A stretch of DNA of 64,000 bases, from the NCBI GenBank assembly GCA_025766275.1, contig JAFKAC010000012.1, positions 806,001-870,000 on the forward strand, given 5' to 3'. Position numbers and translations under genes: made by a program. Position 1 is the stretch's first letter. Each line of letters begins with the position of its first letter. Source of the stretch: Lactarius indigo (Eukaryota; Basidiomycota; Agaricomycetes; Russulales; Russulaceae). Below are positions 32,368-45,556 of this stretch, piece after piece. The notes beneath the pieces were generated by a model. That model saw nothing but the letters and a program-made list of their open reading frames with translations, was not told the origin of the DNA and searched no databases.

Positions 32368-35300
32368 TGCGAAAACGCTTCAAGTCGCTTGCTCTAAGTC
32401 AGGCTGCAACCTGTAATCACTGCATCCCGTTCCCTGATGGATACTTCTTGGACGCTTTTCAAAACTGGTGACTTTCACACAAGCACAAATATCGACTGCC
32501 GAACGCGGTTCAATCCGAAAATACATTTCTCAGCTCTTGCTTGCGGGCTTTTATTGTAACCAAGATTGTAACGTAAGTTAAAAAATAACGGGCTTCGTAC
32601 TAGATTGGCCATATAGATTGAGTGACACTTATCTGAAAGTAATCCGACGTCGGTCTCTAGTTCTTATGTGACCAATTTAGCCGGAATGAGGCCAAGATAT
32701 ACTTCTCTACTGATTAACCCGGTCATATTAACGCTCGAGTCCGAGTCGGATGCTTTCTGTATTCGTGGTACCGGTCCATGACACTGACCAGACGTACTGA
32801 ACCTCCGTTACTCCTTGTAGCGCGATATACTGGAGAGATTCGAGTGCTCAAAACAAGGTGACAAACCTCATTTTGACGGATGTAGGGCCGCTGCTAGAAA
32901 AGTGGTTGAGGAACCCCAGAATTGCTTGTTTATTTTCCGTATCCACCGGACACTGGAAACTGGGAAAAAACCTTTTGGCGCCTCACCCGAGCTCCGTAAA
33001 GGGATCAGTTCCTTCTTTCTTTCCTGCCTCTCTGTACGACACACGAGGGTCCACTGAAATCACAAATGCACTGTACCTCGCTGTAGCTGCATGCAGTGCT
33101 CTTTAGAAAATGAAGTGGATGTAGCCGAATATCAATGGTCTGACTTTAGAGCGTGGGTGAACTTTCATGCCCTATGGTGCTCGATGGGGTCGTGGTCGGC
33201 TGAGCATTCGAATCCGTACGGTCTAGAGCGGTCTGACTACGTTTTTAGGGCGTCTAGGGGTGGAGCAGCTTCATAAGACACGGGGTTCAGTGTCAGCATG
33301 TTCCAGGAAGATACGGCAACGGCGTAAAGTCGGTGCTAGTGAGGTTCGTTTAGCTTCGGTCAAACCTTCTTGAATGATCTCGTACGCATCCGGAGTGTGT
33401 GAGGGAACACCGCCCGTCGTAACCTGTGTCCATCGTTCATCATCGATATCATTAAGAGTCCTAGTTTGTGAGTTGGTTTTATTTTTAGAAATCCACTTAG
33501 ATTCCGTGTCTGGTTGATGTGCCCGTGGTGTGGCGGGTGGAGTGAAATGGGCATGATGTAAGCACATGCGGCGAAGATGAAATAGGTTCTGGCGGTCCGG
33601 TATCCGTGCCCCTGCTGCGGCGCAGTCGGTGGTGCACAAGGCCCTTTTTAAAGTGGGTGTCCCCGCGGTTATCACCACCCAACTCGCCACAACAATTCAC
33701 CCTCGCATAGCATTTGATCTTTCCATCTTCTTGGCTGTCAATTTCGTCCGGATTTTGTCGCGTTATTTTGTTGAGGGGCATGATTGTTTTCATAAGGAGC
33801 CTCAATTTGTCCCGTGGGAAACTTGGCGCTGGGAAGGTAGATACCTAAAGAGGTTTTTTCTGTTTTCGCATTTGACCTCAGGGGCACTCTGCCACTTTCG
33901 ACACCAGTATCTTGGACTCAAGTGCGACACAGCGCTAGCTTATCCCACGCTGCAATCTCACAACTTGGCGAACGTCTTGAAATCACTCCACTCGTGCACT
34001 GGACGATGAGCTCACACTCGCATCCCCCACATACTTCTAGGGCCTCTCCCACCTTTGATCCTTGTTGCCTCAATTCTTAGAGTGCGATAATCGTCACACC
34101 TAACCCTTGGACACTGTCGCTTGGAGACCTGCGCATGGTACTGCGCGGTTAGACTTGATAGTATTATCTAGGCTATCATGCGCATCCGACTCGTCACCAC
34201 ATGAGACACAGCCCGTCTTCACCTATCGACACCTAGCACGGTTGTTTCGGTCTAACACCACGGAGTATTTGCGAAAAAATCTTGCTTTTTTGTGGACTAC
34301 GGGGAGTCAGATGAGATCGGGTATTCACACTGGCAGCTGACTCTCTCTCACTTCCCGCCGGTACCCCATCACCCGATCGATCCCTACGCCACGGACGCTC
34401 TTTCAAATATATCTGACAGCATGGGCTTGGTTTGGACCTCACTTTGCACGAGCTCGCCACCAAGCGCCAGTGGCCACGACGAGCTCGTATGTCACGCGAG
34501 ATCGCACGCCGTACGCACCACAACACTGACAGAAATGGCGCAACACTTTTTACTTTGCTCCCATCGATGATTTCGCATTTTTGGTGTGCTGTGCTCGGCC
34601 CCGCAGATCGGCCATCAGCCGTATGCCAACTTAAGGCCCCAGCGTGTCCACTCTCCGTTCCTGTACATCCTCCTACCTTGGTTAAATTTTCCGGTGTCTG
34701 CCGTGACTCAATGGGGTTCTCTCTTGTGTAGTTAATGATCTGGAGGGTCGTGGCCCATGATGGACCCTATTCTGGACTCTCCTACCCTCACGTGCAACGG
34801 GAACAGTTGAGCCTTGGACTGTATGGACTCCTCCATCAGACGGCCCACGGAGGTTCTTCGGAGCGCTGTGGACAGCGAAACCGCACAAGATACGATCCAA
34901 CGGCCCGATCAGGCTTCATGAGGTGATCTGTGGCGTATTCAAAAGATGGGGTGGCTGAACGTATGATATCGATTTCATCTACGTACAAAGCAAGTGAGGA
35001 TCTTCACACATCGCTTCGTTTGACCATCCAATTAAGCGGGGCTTCAGCCCGTGCGATGTCAGGTCAAGTACGTTGCGTCGTCGAATTACGGCGCGCGAGA
35101 GAGGCTGCGCGATTCCTTTTGATAAGCCTATGGATTGCGCTTCCGCAAAGAGTAATACTTCGCGCCCACATCCGGCCCCAATTGCACGAGATCGGCAGTT
35201 TCTCAGGCCACTCCGTCTTCTATTCCGCGGAGATGGCTCTTACATGGAGATCCGTGCGAATTCTCGTGATGTATCAGGTGTACGTGCTCCAACGCCCGTC

Positions 35301-35579
35301 ACACTGCCGCCCAGCTCTTACAGGGAACATTGGCCATGTGCCAAACGATCCTCTAATAGGGATGTGGCAATCTCCCCAAACACAGTGATAACGACAAACT
35401 GCCTATCTGTCTAGTGTCACCGGCTCCGTTGATATCATGCGGTGTACAGCTTCCCTCTACGCCCTTCCCCGTATGTGTACGGGGTAATGGGCGTCTGTCG
35501 AGCTATATGAACCCGTTTGCTGCGGACATATTAGGTTTGCCTCTCGGTCTCTTCGTTCGCACAAAATAATCAGTAACCA
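32368..35579. other. Intergenic, no gene recognised
   Basis: Over 3 kb without a gene I can support. Frames on both strands are below about 150 codons and show no recognisable motifs. The 139-codon minus frame at 33271-33690 overlaps plus-strand frames of equal length, so neither is convincing. The end nearest 35579 should hold the promoter of the seven-TM gene. Confidence 0.4.
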
Positions 35580-37409
35580 ATGAGCGAGGCTGCCCTCTCC
35601 AAAGACTTCGGTGAGCCGTTCTTCAGGAAATCACTGTCGAACCGTCTCACCTGGCTCCGTAGTCACCGTCGTGAAGATGCTGCATTTCATCGATGGTGTA
35701 AAAGTGTATGTTGGGTGATTAGCCGTACGAAGAGTTTCCTCCCTCACATGTCTCGTGACCAGCTGGTACTTTCTGGCCAACCTGGACTTCGACTGGAAAC
35801 TCCTTAACTCCCGGCCGATGATGAAATGGCCTAGCCTAGTACGTGCCAGCATCGAGACAGCGGTCGAACTCTGACACTAGCGGGTCGCACGAAGGTTTAC
35901 CTGGCCAGTCGGTTCACCAGCATCGCGTGCGTTGTGTCCTTCCTCGTGGGACTCAATATTTCTTCGCCGATTAATTGCCAGGTACGTTTGTCCTGACCAT
36001 CTTGCTAACGATCTCCTGCTGAGCACACTTGCGGTTCCCCAGGCTTGGATCTCAACGGCCTTTGTCAGTTCAAATTCCAGAATTCACCCCCTTCTGAAGC
36101 CGTGTTTGACTGGTACAACTAGGCGTTCCCTCTCCTCGAGCTTGAGCTCGTCATGGTTCTCATCGTTGTCCGCGTGTAAGTTTGGGATTAACGCCATCCC
36201 GATATGTCATTGACTCGATTTCCCTAGGATCGCCATCTGGGATTGTTCTATCATGATCATCTCGCTCACCACTACGGCACTCATCTTACACTCGGGTGTC
36301 TCTGTTTACCGTTCGTTCATTATCCCGCTATCGGTCCATCAATCAGGTACTGACAAAAGGTTATACACCTCGGCGTAGTGTTAACCGGGGTGCGTGTTTC
36401 GGACGCAGCCTTTTTGATTAGTAGAGTCTTTACAGATTCCCAGATCCACTCGTTTTGGGATCCAGGACCGAACTACAAGGGCTGTGTAATATCCGCTCCT
36501 CGGCCGCGCCTCATTATGATGTCCGTCACGTCGATCGCGGTATATGCCGTCCTTCTCGTCGCCATGCTTGTCGGGCTCCTCCGCTATCGCCGAGCCCGTT
36601 CATTTAGATTATGGCATATGCTTCGGCAACAGGTAGAGTGGATTTTATTTGGCGAATAATGTCTTGGGTGGGACTGACTAGTAGTCCTAATATCTAGGGG
36701 TGGATATGGTTTGCTTTGGCAGTGGCGGCTGAGGTGCCTACTCTGGTGGGTGTTGCATTAAGCCATCTGCCGCCTCCATTCATATTCATCTGGAAAAGGC
36801 CCTTGTCTTACGGAACATCAACCGTAAGTAGCACAGCCTTTATTTTCTTTACGCAACTCAAACAGCGTTTCCTCCTTGAAGCGTCGTTCAATTTGGTTCG
36901 TCACACTTGGTCTTTTGTATGGTAACGTTCTGACCTTCCACTACAGCTACTTCAAATCCCAAGGGGTGAGTATTTCACGACTGTTGATACTCTGCGCTCA
37001 TGAGTCTCCTTCGATCTCAGTGGTGATCGCGTGAGTCCGGTCGTATCCTCTTGTCTAAGTTGTCTTTATCCGGAAGTCGACGGAAAATAGGTCTATCGGC
37101 ACGACTGCCATGTTCCGGGTGCTCTCCAGGTTCAAACCTAGTGACCGGTAAGAATTTCTCAGGGTAAAACTTCCAAAGCTCACGCAAAAATATTATGTTT
37201 CTAGTGGTGAACAGGTAGTGAATATTGTACGCCTCCGGGCAGACTCAGACACAGGTTCCGAGGCAATACCGGTATCACCTCCTCTGTCGCCTCCCCTGTC
37301 GCCTCCACCATCCGCTGGCAGCCGACTCAAGGTTTCCGTACACACTACGAGTACAACCACAGCTTTTACTGATCCCGAGGTTGGTCAAAAACAAGAGTTG
37401 GAACTATAG
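35580..37409 (+). CDS. Basidiomycete seven-TM protein of unknown function
   Basis: Fragments in order on the plus strand match a widespread agaricomycete multi-pass protein that I know only as hypothetical. They are LSKDFGEPFFRKSLSNRLTW, RREDAAFHRWC, WYFLANLDFDWKLL, ACVVSFLVGLNISSPINCQ, LELELVMVLIVVRV, then IAIWDCSIMIISLTTTALIL, FWDPGPNYKGC, MLVGLLRYRRARSF and WIWFALAVAAEVPTLV. Each is separated by a short intron with plausible GT and AG ends. One exon appears to be only 21 nt (about 36043-36063). The C-terminal tail from 37218 is serine/proline-rich. Exon joins after 36790 are uncertain, so the gene could be damaged at its end. The function of the family is unknown to me; it may resemble receptors, but no ligand or signalling motif is visible. 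Confidence 0.6.
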
Positions 37410-37785
37410 AGGTCCAGTCCGTGTATCTTGAATAGCGATAGCAGTGTGCGAGTAGGACTCGGAATACCTACTGTATTTATTTATTGTACTGTACTAACTT
37501 CGGATGGCACATTGATCAACTCAAACATTCCACAAAAAACTACATTTCTGCGATAACCGTCGCACAAAGGAAGGAAATGAGATTTGGTAGAGTACGTTCT
37601 GTAAAGCACAAGGCCAAGGGCCCGGGAAAACAAAAAAGCCGCGCCTGTCACGTCACGGTGATTACTACTTTTGGAAGTGCACAGCCTTCAAGTTAGCTCT
37701 GACGGCGTTCCCTTCATCGCGGCAGTGCAACAAAAAAAAAAAAGAAAGGCCCTGTTCTCCTCCAAGTCGACGACTTCGTATCTCG

Positions 37786-39924
37786 ATGGTCCTTTCCAGT
37801 CATCAAAATGACTACAAATCCTCCAAAGAGTCCTTCGTTTCCGGTATGACTGGCTCAACGGTCCTCCATATCAACATGATATCGTTCGTCGCGCTCGTAT
37901 GTTCCCTTGGTTCGTTTTCCACGTTCCTCCAGCTTACCGAAGTATCTCCGCAAGTCATCCATCGCACTCCACTCCAGCATCCGCTCGCGTTTCCCCCCTC
38001 CCAAATCCTTCCAATTCCTCTCCGAATGGATCCTCCTCGTCGTTCCCCTCCTCCTCTCCATGACCCTCTTCGCCAACCGCCCCGGCATCCTATCCATCGC
38101 GCTTCTCCTCCCCAGCGCGCTCGTCTACTTCCTTTTCCCTCCACACGAATCCGGTACGCCGCTCCCGTCAGGCGGCGCGCCATCGTCGCCCCACGCATCG
38201 CCCACCCCGCACCGCGCACCGAATTTCCATGACGACGACTCCGGCGCAGCAGCAGGTACACCCACAGCCGCAGCCGCAGTCGAAGAACCTGCGGCTGCGC
38301 GGCTGTCTGCGCTGAGCACGTATCGCGCGCACATGATGCTCGTGACGATCCTCGCGATCCTCGCGGTCGACTTTCCTGTCTTTCCTCGCGCGCTGGCCAA
38401 GTGCGAGACCTATGGTGTCTCTCTCGTGCGACTTTTTTTCCCCCTTTGCTTTGTTGACGTTGTCAGCTGAGATGCCGCGAATAGATGGACATGGGTGTTG
38501 GCGCGTTTGTGTTTTCACAGGGTATCGTGTCCGCCATCCCGCTCCTCAAAGCCCCTGTGCACTTGAAGCCGCCTCTCACATCCGAGATCTCGTCGGTCGT
38601 CGTGAAATGCGCGCCGGTTCTGGCGCTCGGTCTCGTCCGTGTGTTGCTGGTCAAAGGTACGCAGTATCCGGTGGGTCTTGTTTTCCACGCCAGAGTAATG
38701 ACAATGCCGCTGATGAAGGATGGTAAAAAGGAACACGTTACCGAGTACGGCGTGCATTGGAACTTTTTCCTGACGCTGGCGCTGGTGCCAGTGCTGCGCG
38801 TCTTTTTGCACCCGTTGTTCACGACAGTGCCCATATCGCTGCTCGGGCTCCTCGTGGCACTGGGTACGTACCACCGTTACATCTGACTTCCCCTCCCCTT
38901 TCATTCTCGCACTTATCTAGCCCACCAGCTCTCCCTTTCCGCCGGCCTCATGTCCTACGTCCTCGATGCGCCACGGCAATCGCTCATCAGCGCCAACAAG
39001 GAAGGCCTCGTTTCTCTCACAGGTAAATGTCACATCCCCCCCCCTCACCCGACCAACTGTTGCTCACGTACGTTTTCTGGGGATGAGGATACCTCGCGAT
39101 ACATCTGCTTGGTCTGTCCACGGGGACGCTCGTCATACCCTATTCGCCGTCCTATTTCCGCCGACGGCAGGCTGCCGCGCGGAAACGGCGGAACAGCGAC
39201 GCGCCCGCACGCCGTGGGTCGATGTCCATGCCGCACCGTGAAAACGACAAGACTGCGACAGAGCTTTTCTCGTATGCAATCATCTACTGGGTGCTCTTCG
39301 GCATCAGCAGATACCTCCATATCGGCGGGCCTGACGTCTCGCGCCGTCTAGTAACGTCTTTCTTATTTTTTTTTCGCTCTAGTAAATGTGCTGACAGAAG
39401 GGGGGGTGTAGGTAAACCTGCCGTATATCCTGTGGGTCGCGGCGTACAACACGACGTTCCTCCTTTGTTATATGCTTCTCGACCTCGCCTTTTTCCCAAC
39501 GCCCCTCGCCAAGAGTACATATTCACCCGTCTCGGGTCTCAAGGTCGTTCGCCGGCCGAGTGACGACGACGATGACGACAGGACCCTGAGTCCAGCTTCC
39601 CCTCTTGTACCGCCTTATCGTGCCACTACGACGACGATGTCGTCTGGGCCCAGTCCGATGCCGGCACCTCCACTACTCGAAGCGATCAACCAGAATTCGC
39701 TGGCCGTTTTCCTTCTAGTACGTCTCCCCCCCCCCTCTTCGTGGTCATGTGCACTCATGGATGTTCCCCTATGGCAGGCCAATGTGGCGACGGGTGCGGT
39801 GAACCTATCGATGCGGACGATGTATGCCTCGGATGGAAGAGCGATGGGCGTGTTGGCTGCGTATGCCTTTGGGGTATGCGTGTTTGCATGGGCTGTCAGA
39901 GGGCGGCGGGTGTGGAAGTTATAG
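37786..39924 (+). CDS. GWT1: GWT1/PIG-W inositol acyltransferase (GPI anchor synthesis)
   Basis: Eight exons join to about 572 residues: 37786-37896, 37955-38425, 38485-38670, 38731-38863, 38921-39022, 39088-39350, 39412-39717 and 39778-39924. The N-terminus has the family motif [20 protein letters not shown]. Later motifs are [31 protein letters not shown] sequence (here [14 protein letters not shown]) and [10 protein letters not shown]. Some 12 hydrophobic helices are spread over its length, as in Gwt1, an ER membrane protein that acylates the inositol of glucosaminyl-PI. A long acidic/alanine loop (about residues 80-130) is a local expansion. The 60-nt intron at 38671-38730 has no stop and is a multiple of three, so retention would add 20 residues. 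Confidence 0.92.
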
Positions 39925-40578
39925 TAGGCTAGGCTAACTTACTGTAGCTTCCTTCCTATCATAGGCTCGGGTGGATCCGGTGACTAGTGTAGCACGAAGT
40001 AATAAAATGGTAGATTGAATAATCTGTCCAACGTGTTGCGCCGGGGCGATTTGATGCCACTACATACGACATCGCCGGATATCGGATGATATGAATGGGA
40101 AGGGAAGGGAAGGGGCGAGGCTGTGTGGGGGTTACCAATCAAACCGCGGGAGTTGAGTTCAAGTTGTTGTTCTCCAAGTGCCAAGGCCAAGGCCAAGACC
40201 AAAACGAAGCGATTGCTCTCGCAAATTTGAGTGAGTCAGCGGACGCCGTTTTATGTGATCATTCTCATCATTGCAAAAAACGAATTAAGGGACAAATCGA
40301 GTGTTACAAATCACATACATCGTGCATACGTGTGGTGTGATACTACTAGTACTACTGTATGTACAGGAGAGGGGAGGGGGGGGGTTTACAGAACGAGAAA
40401 GTATATATAAAAAAAATCATGGTATTTGCTCGCCCGGAGGAAGCATTCTTCGTTAATTGTGAGAGAAAAGAGGTTTCGTTTTGATATCGTGAGAGAGATG
40501 GTAACCGACCGAGCGGCACCGCCTAGATAGAGACGGCTCCACCAAGAGCCCCACCCAAGCCCCTGTATGCGTAAGAAT
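39925..40578. other. Convergent 3' flanks of GWT1 and the PAP2 gene
   Basis: No gene. The region between two convergent genes contains a G-run (about 40367-40384), an A-run near 40408 and short simple repeats. Frames here are extensions of shadow frames from the PAP2 gene. Confidence 0.5.
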
Positions 40579-41806
40579 CTATGCAGCGCAATCCTCTGGG
40601 TGCTTGACGGCGTCCTCGGCAAAGCGCGGGAGCACGTCCTGCAGGCTCTGGCTCTCGACGAGGTGTGCCGGGGACGGCTTGTGTATATGTAGCAGGCGGA
40701 AGACTGCGTTCTCGAGGGCGAGGAGCGGCACGAGCACAGCATTGGCGTAGCGCGCGAGAGCCACCACGACGAGGCCTGCGAGGGCGTCGAGCAAGTAGTG
40801 GTTGGCTGTCGCGACGATTGCGAGGAGGATGAGGGCGGGGTAGAGGAGGAACAGCACGCGGAAGTACGGGTGCGCCGCACGGCGGTCTTGTTGGTTGGTG
40901 GGCGGGGGCGGGTGGGCGGAGAGGGCCACGCCGACGATGAGGGAGTAGCCGAAGTGGAGAGAGGGCATCGCGGCGAGGGGGTTGCAGAATTTGTTGGTGG
41001 TCCAGACGGAGCCTGCGCCGTGCTTGTGGACCGTGTCGACGAAGCCGTATGCGGCGGGGAGGAGGCGTGGAGGCATGCAGGGCCAGAGGGTGAAGACGAC
41101 AAAGGCGAGCAGGTTGGCGAGGGCCATGGTGCGGCGCACGGGGGCATAGACGCGGAACGGCTGCGTGTGGTAGAAGTAGGCGAGGAAGGCGATCGTCGCT
41201 GGTATGTGGATGAATGAGTATATCCTGAGAGAGGGACGGGGGGACGCCAAATTAATGTTTTGCCTCGTTTTTCGAAGCGAACATATACACGCACCGGTTA
41301 AGCGCGGAGAGGGTCCACGCGTGATGCATTATGGTATCCTGAACTTTGTTCTCCCATTGGATGCCAATGTGCCGCTCAAACTCTAGCAGCTGGATGGCAT
41401 GGCGGCGGGCAATGTCGACGGTCCCGTCGTCGATGAACAATACCGCCGAGACGGCACGAGCAATCTGGTAGACCCAGTATGTGAGGCCCCAGTAGAACAC
41501 TTCGAGGATGAACGGGAAGCGGTAGAGGGTGGTAGAGATCCAGTTGTTAGCGTAGCGGGAGGTGTCCCGTGGCTTGAAGAAGCGGAGGGAGGGGTGGCGT
41601 GTGTGGGAGGTAGGTGAAAAGGTGGGAGAGGGGAGAGGGGAGTAAGCACGGGACACGGGGGACAGTGGACGGCGGTTGATGATCACGCCAGCCGCGAGAA
41701 GAGAAACGACGACGAGGGGTTCTATGAAGATGCCAAGAGCAGACGCCTGTGCATTCAGGTGACTGTCGTCGGTGAACGGCTGAACGAGGGGGGGAGCAGA
41801 GGCCAT
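40579..41806 (-). CDS. PAP2-family enzyme, Aur1/Ipt1-like (inositol phosphorylceramide synthase type)
   Basis: Two exons, 41806-41283 and 41224-40579, join in frame to about 389 residues. The catalytic motifs are PSLHFGYS (phosphatase motif 2, in NPLAAMPSLHFGYSLIVG) and NHYLLDALAG (motif 3 with histidine and aspartate). Before them come motif FERHIGIQWE and the helices FPFILEVFYWGLTYWVYQIA and IYSFIHIPATIAFLAYFY. This arrangement is that of the PAP2_3 group, which includes yeast Aur1 and Ipt1, Golgi enzymes that transfer phosphoinositol to ceramide. It is shorter than Aur1, so a related activity is possible. It converges with GWT1. Confidence 0.8.
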
Positions 41807-44156
41807 GAGCGTAGATAAGGTGGGGAGGGAAAGAGGGAGGAGTGGGGGGCGTGGCCTTGGGGTTTAAGAATTAGATGGTTGTATCCTAGGGGCAGTTTTT
41901 AAAGGGTGCGGGCGGGTGGTTACCGTAAAGAAAGGAATCGGACTCGTGTGTTCCATGTTTGCGTCCGCAACCTAGTCTTGTGACTTTTTCGTATGAATCG
42001 CTACCGGGTGGGGATAGACAGATCCGAACTTGTCCGCAGACCTGCTAGTAAATGGGAGGGAATCCAGGCGATACGTCAGCATCGGTCGGTCAAGCAATAA
42101 AATGCGGTACACGCGACCAAATCTCTTACCAACCGGTCATCGCATCAACTCGTGTGACCACCTTCTCTCGATCACTGCGCCGGCTACTTGTCCACTAACT
42201 CCACTGACTTGGCAGGAAAATGGGGAGGGGAGGGCTCTCGTGAATCTCATTCTCCTTCGGTTGGAATCCAGAACCTCTTGTGGGCAATTGTGGGTCGCTC
42301 TGATCGGGGTTTTGGGTGACTACTAGGACGCCGGCCGTTCACGGTCATTCGTGATGGCCTGATGTTGGACGAGCTAAGATCGAAACCCTTGAAACCCTTG
42401 CCGCCGGCAGCGATTAGAAGTAGATCTCAGATCACTCTAAAAAACCTTGTTCTCAGCTTCAAACAGTCAGGATCATCAACAGAGACTCAGAGACAGCCCA
42501 CCTTTTGTCGTCTTGGGTAAACACCGGACCCATGCATGCTAAGACAAACCAAGTTGGTCAAACTCTCGCGTTGCCCCGTCAGGGATGCCGATGGCTGCCG
42601 GCTCTGCCCCGGCGGCCGACCGGCGCCGAGAGATATGCCAAGAGCAAGCTGCACAAGTGAATGGAGCACGCTCTTCCGCAGCGCACCGCAGCGAGAAGGC
42701 TAGTCGGTCACTACTAGATAATCTACTGTACCGTACTTTACAGCAACTAGTGGCGGGAGCTTTTTTTTTTTTTTTTCAAAAGAACAGTCGTTAGGCGGAT
42801 TAGGGGTTTTCGTAAAACCCCTTGGGAAAACTGATGAGTCGCGACCGAGCTAGCCCACTGAGTCGCGCTCCGTGGCCATAAATCCACTCACTCCGTGGTC
42901 TTCGATGTTCCATGGAGCACAGGAAGGTAATATGCATTGATGTGCGACACTCCCAGCCGGAATTTTCCTGCATTCCTCTCCATCGTGGCTATTCCGAACT
43001 TTAATCCGTTACCCTCTGACCTGCGGGCGCATCGCCACTGACGTTTGGGGGTCGTTGCGGCATGTCACGGCGCTGAAAATCACCTATATTCCGTATCCGT
43101 CGCGGCTGAAAGCCTTCGACTACAGTAAAAGAACTGATTCGCGACGTCACGGATTCCTATGCCATCTTCTCTCCACAGTCAATTGTATGTCTTTCGTATT
43201 ACATCTAATACACTGTAGTCTCTCGAAAAGATGTTCGTATCATATCCTCTTCGGTTCCTCAGAAGCGCAATGGATGCTTTCGTCTCTCTTCCGATAGTCA
43301 AGACTGTAAGATGATCCGCAAGTCAATCGACAGTCCCCATGTGTACATTGGACGGTGGAGTTATCCCCACCTTTTTTGCTTGATGTCAGTGGGTTAGGGT
43401 ATACTGTAGCGCATCCGCACCCGTCTTCTCCTTCGCTTCCTGACACTTCCCTGGCCGATCGGCGGTTTTCGAACTTGGCGCCTAGGCGTGGGATGTATGA
43501 TGTCTCAAGGAAACCTAGGACGTGCGACCCTGATCATGATCACTGTCGTTCTCTTCACCATCACACTTTCTCATCGACTGACATCCAGCAAACGCGTTCG
43601 AGCCGACCCATGTAGATGAGTAGTCGAGTTCTTCTTCACACTTATTCTTGCATCTGATTCTCGCCTGTCAATTATGGCAGGACATGCACTTTCCTTGCCC
43701 GGAACACGCACGGGGCATTAATCTCAACCCGAACCTGGTAGGGTCTGATACGTCGAAGCACCGTGATGATCGAGCACCCCGCCTGAAGTTTACCGTGCTA
43801 ACTTACGAACGGAGCGCTCTGCTGTCACACGTTGCCAGTCGTTCTGTACACTTCACACGCCCATTCTCGGGAATGTATCAAAATGCCAGCCCTTCCGATA
43901 AGTAAGATAAAGAGAGGCTTAATTCTGTATGGAATGCTCCGGGTGGAAGCACGGGATCACGCGGGGCGAACTAGGCAGGGTCGAATCCGAGCTGTATGTG
44001 CAATATGGAACCCGCGTCGTACTGATACTGTAGTTTCCGAATTTTGCCTTTCTGTCTCCTCGTTGCATTCGGTTGGTGCAAAGACAAACGGGCCACTTCT
44101 TTCGTCGAGCAGGGTCGAGTCATTGATTGGTTGGTTATGTAATATGATCTCAAACT
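41807..44156. other. Intergenic, no gene recognised
   Basis: About 2.3 kb with no supported gene. It holds the promoter of the PAP2 gene at its left end, a T-run near 42762-42776, and short frames without family signal. Confidence 0.45.
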
Positions 44157-44800
44157 CCCCCCGAGTCCGAGCTGCACCTCTGTAAGTTTCGAGCCGGTTG
44201 AAAAAGAACCCTATACTTCCGAACAGTCCTGCCAAAGCCTCTTTGCTTGTCGCGACATCCTTGGCAGCCTATAATATTTTCAACATCAGAACGATCTACC
44301 TTAAGAATAGATAGGGTACTAACTAAAAGGAAGGTACTGATGCTTGCGAAGATCACTTTCGCATGCGAAAATACCTACAAAATATATATCAGAGAAGCTT
44401 ACCTTGGCCCAAATATCGAGACTTACCAGACTGGCGCCCTCGGAGATGGCGGCAGAGGTTGGGATCAGTCAATTCGTCAATCTCTCATCGCCACTATGAG
44501 CTTTGGTCGACTTCCCGAACTTGAAGCACGGCAAGGATAGCGCAGGTTGATTTGTATGATTGCAACTGGGAGGCCAGTGTGTCTGTGGTGGGACCCTTCT
44601 GAGTCTGCTTTTAGTACGGTTTCCAAGGCAGGATTGAAGACGGCTTGGAGGTATGAGGAAGCTGAGCCTGCGCATGTGGTTGTCTCGGCATGCCGGGAAA
44701 AGTGGTCTTCGCGTAAAGGTGGGAAACAAACGCTTCGGCAAGTGCCGATGCAAACGCGAACGCACGTGACGATAGACGCCCCACGGACGAACATTGCGTG
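44157..44800 (-). pseudogene. NLR relic: Goodbye domain only
   Basis: Degenerate counterparts of NLR exons 1 to 3. The exon 1 part is broken by several frame changes and lacks the PTVNVLYAFSA block. Exon 2 (VFACEKVIFASISTFLL-like, near 44340-44390) and the beginning of exon 3 (AAKDVATSKEALAGLF, near 44225-44275) are still readable. Similarity ends abruptly at 44157 in the middle of exon 3. The intron 2 donor here is GTTAGT, whereas the intact genes have GC. Confidence 0.78.
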
Positions 44801-45556
44801 TGGCAGAAGGAGAATTACGACATCAAAGAGCGCCTATCGATGCCCGGACGCATGCACGATGCTTATACGTTCCGAACACATTATCAATGGCGGCAGCAGC
44901 ACGTGTTCTCCGATCAGCGTTCAAATTAGCGCCTTGCGGTAGCAGCGGTATCACTGGCCGGCCGTAGCCGTACTAACTCATACCAGTCTTCGACTCTGTT
45001 GTAGAACCCGACAGTCAAGAACGATTCGTAACTGAGAGCAAGATCTGACTCATGCTACGCTACCCGACCCCGACCACCACAACCGAGAGCTCGCCGGCTC
45101 AGCGGATGTCGAAGTCAAATTGTTCGTCTCTTTACATTTCTGTCTTATGCTCTCACACAGTTTTTTCTAAATAAAATAAAAAAATACCTGAGTCCCACTG
45201 CATGTCATTGGTCGCTATGTCAGGTCTTCCCACCAGAACGATTCCGGTCGCGCGGTCATCGAGATGCTCTTGGCCCTCTTCAGTCAAAGACATTATACTC
45301 GCATTCTGACTTGGCGAATACTTTGGGCAGAAGCACGAGTAAAAATGTCGTCTCATTCTTGATGAGAGCATCTCCTTTGGTTCAGTAGAACACACTGGAT
45401 CCGGTCCTACAGAAATATGATTCCGTATGCGCCTCCTTTGATTCCCTGTGCCGTATGTTGGCTCGACTCAACCGCATGTCGAATAGGCCACGCAAATAGA
45501 CACGATTACCGGATCGGTTAACAACAGCCTCAACCCATCGAGTGGATTCTGCGGGG
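44801..45556. other. Intergenic, no gene recognised
   Basis: No supported gene. An A/T-rich run lies near 45165-45187. Minus-strand frames at 45153-45750 show no family signal. Confidence 0.4.

Noticed and set aside
33271..33690. 139-codon minus frame in the 32.4-35.6 kb gap
   Set aside because: Overlapping plus-strand frames are just as long, and no motif is recognisable. It is not supported as a gene.
37120..37145. A string resembling the B box of a tRNA gene (ggttcaaacc)
   Set aside because: No A box, acceptor stem or fold could be placed around it, and it lies in or next to an exon of the seven-TM gene.
40798..41217. A 139-codon plus-strand frame rich in glycine, glutamate and valine
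   Set aside because: It is the complement of the PAP2 gene, whose catalytic motifs lie on the minus strand. High GC third positions create the frame.
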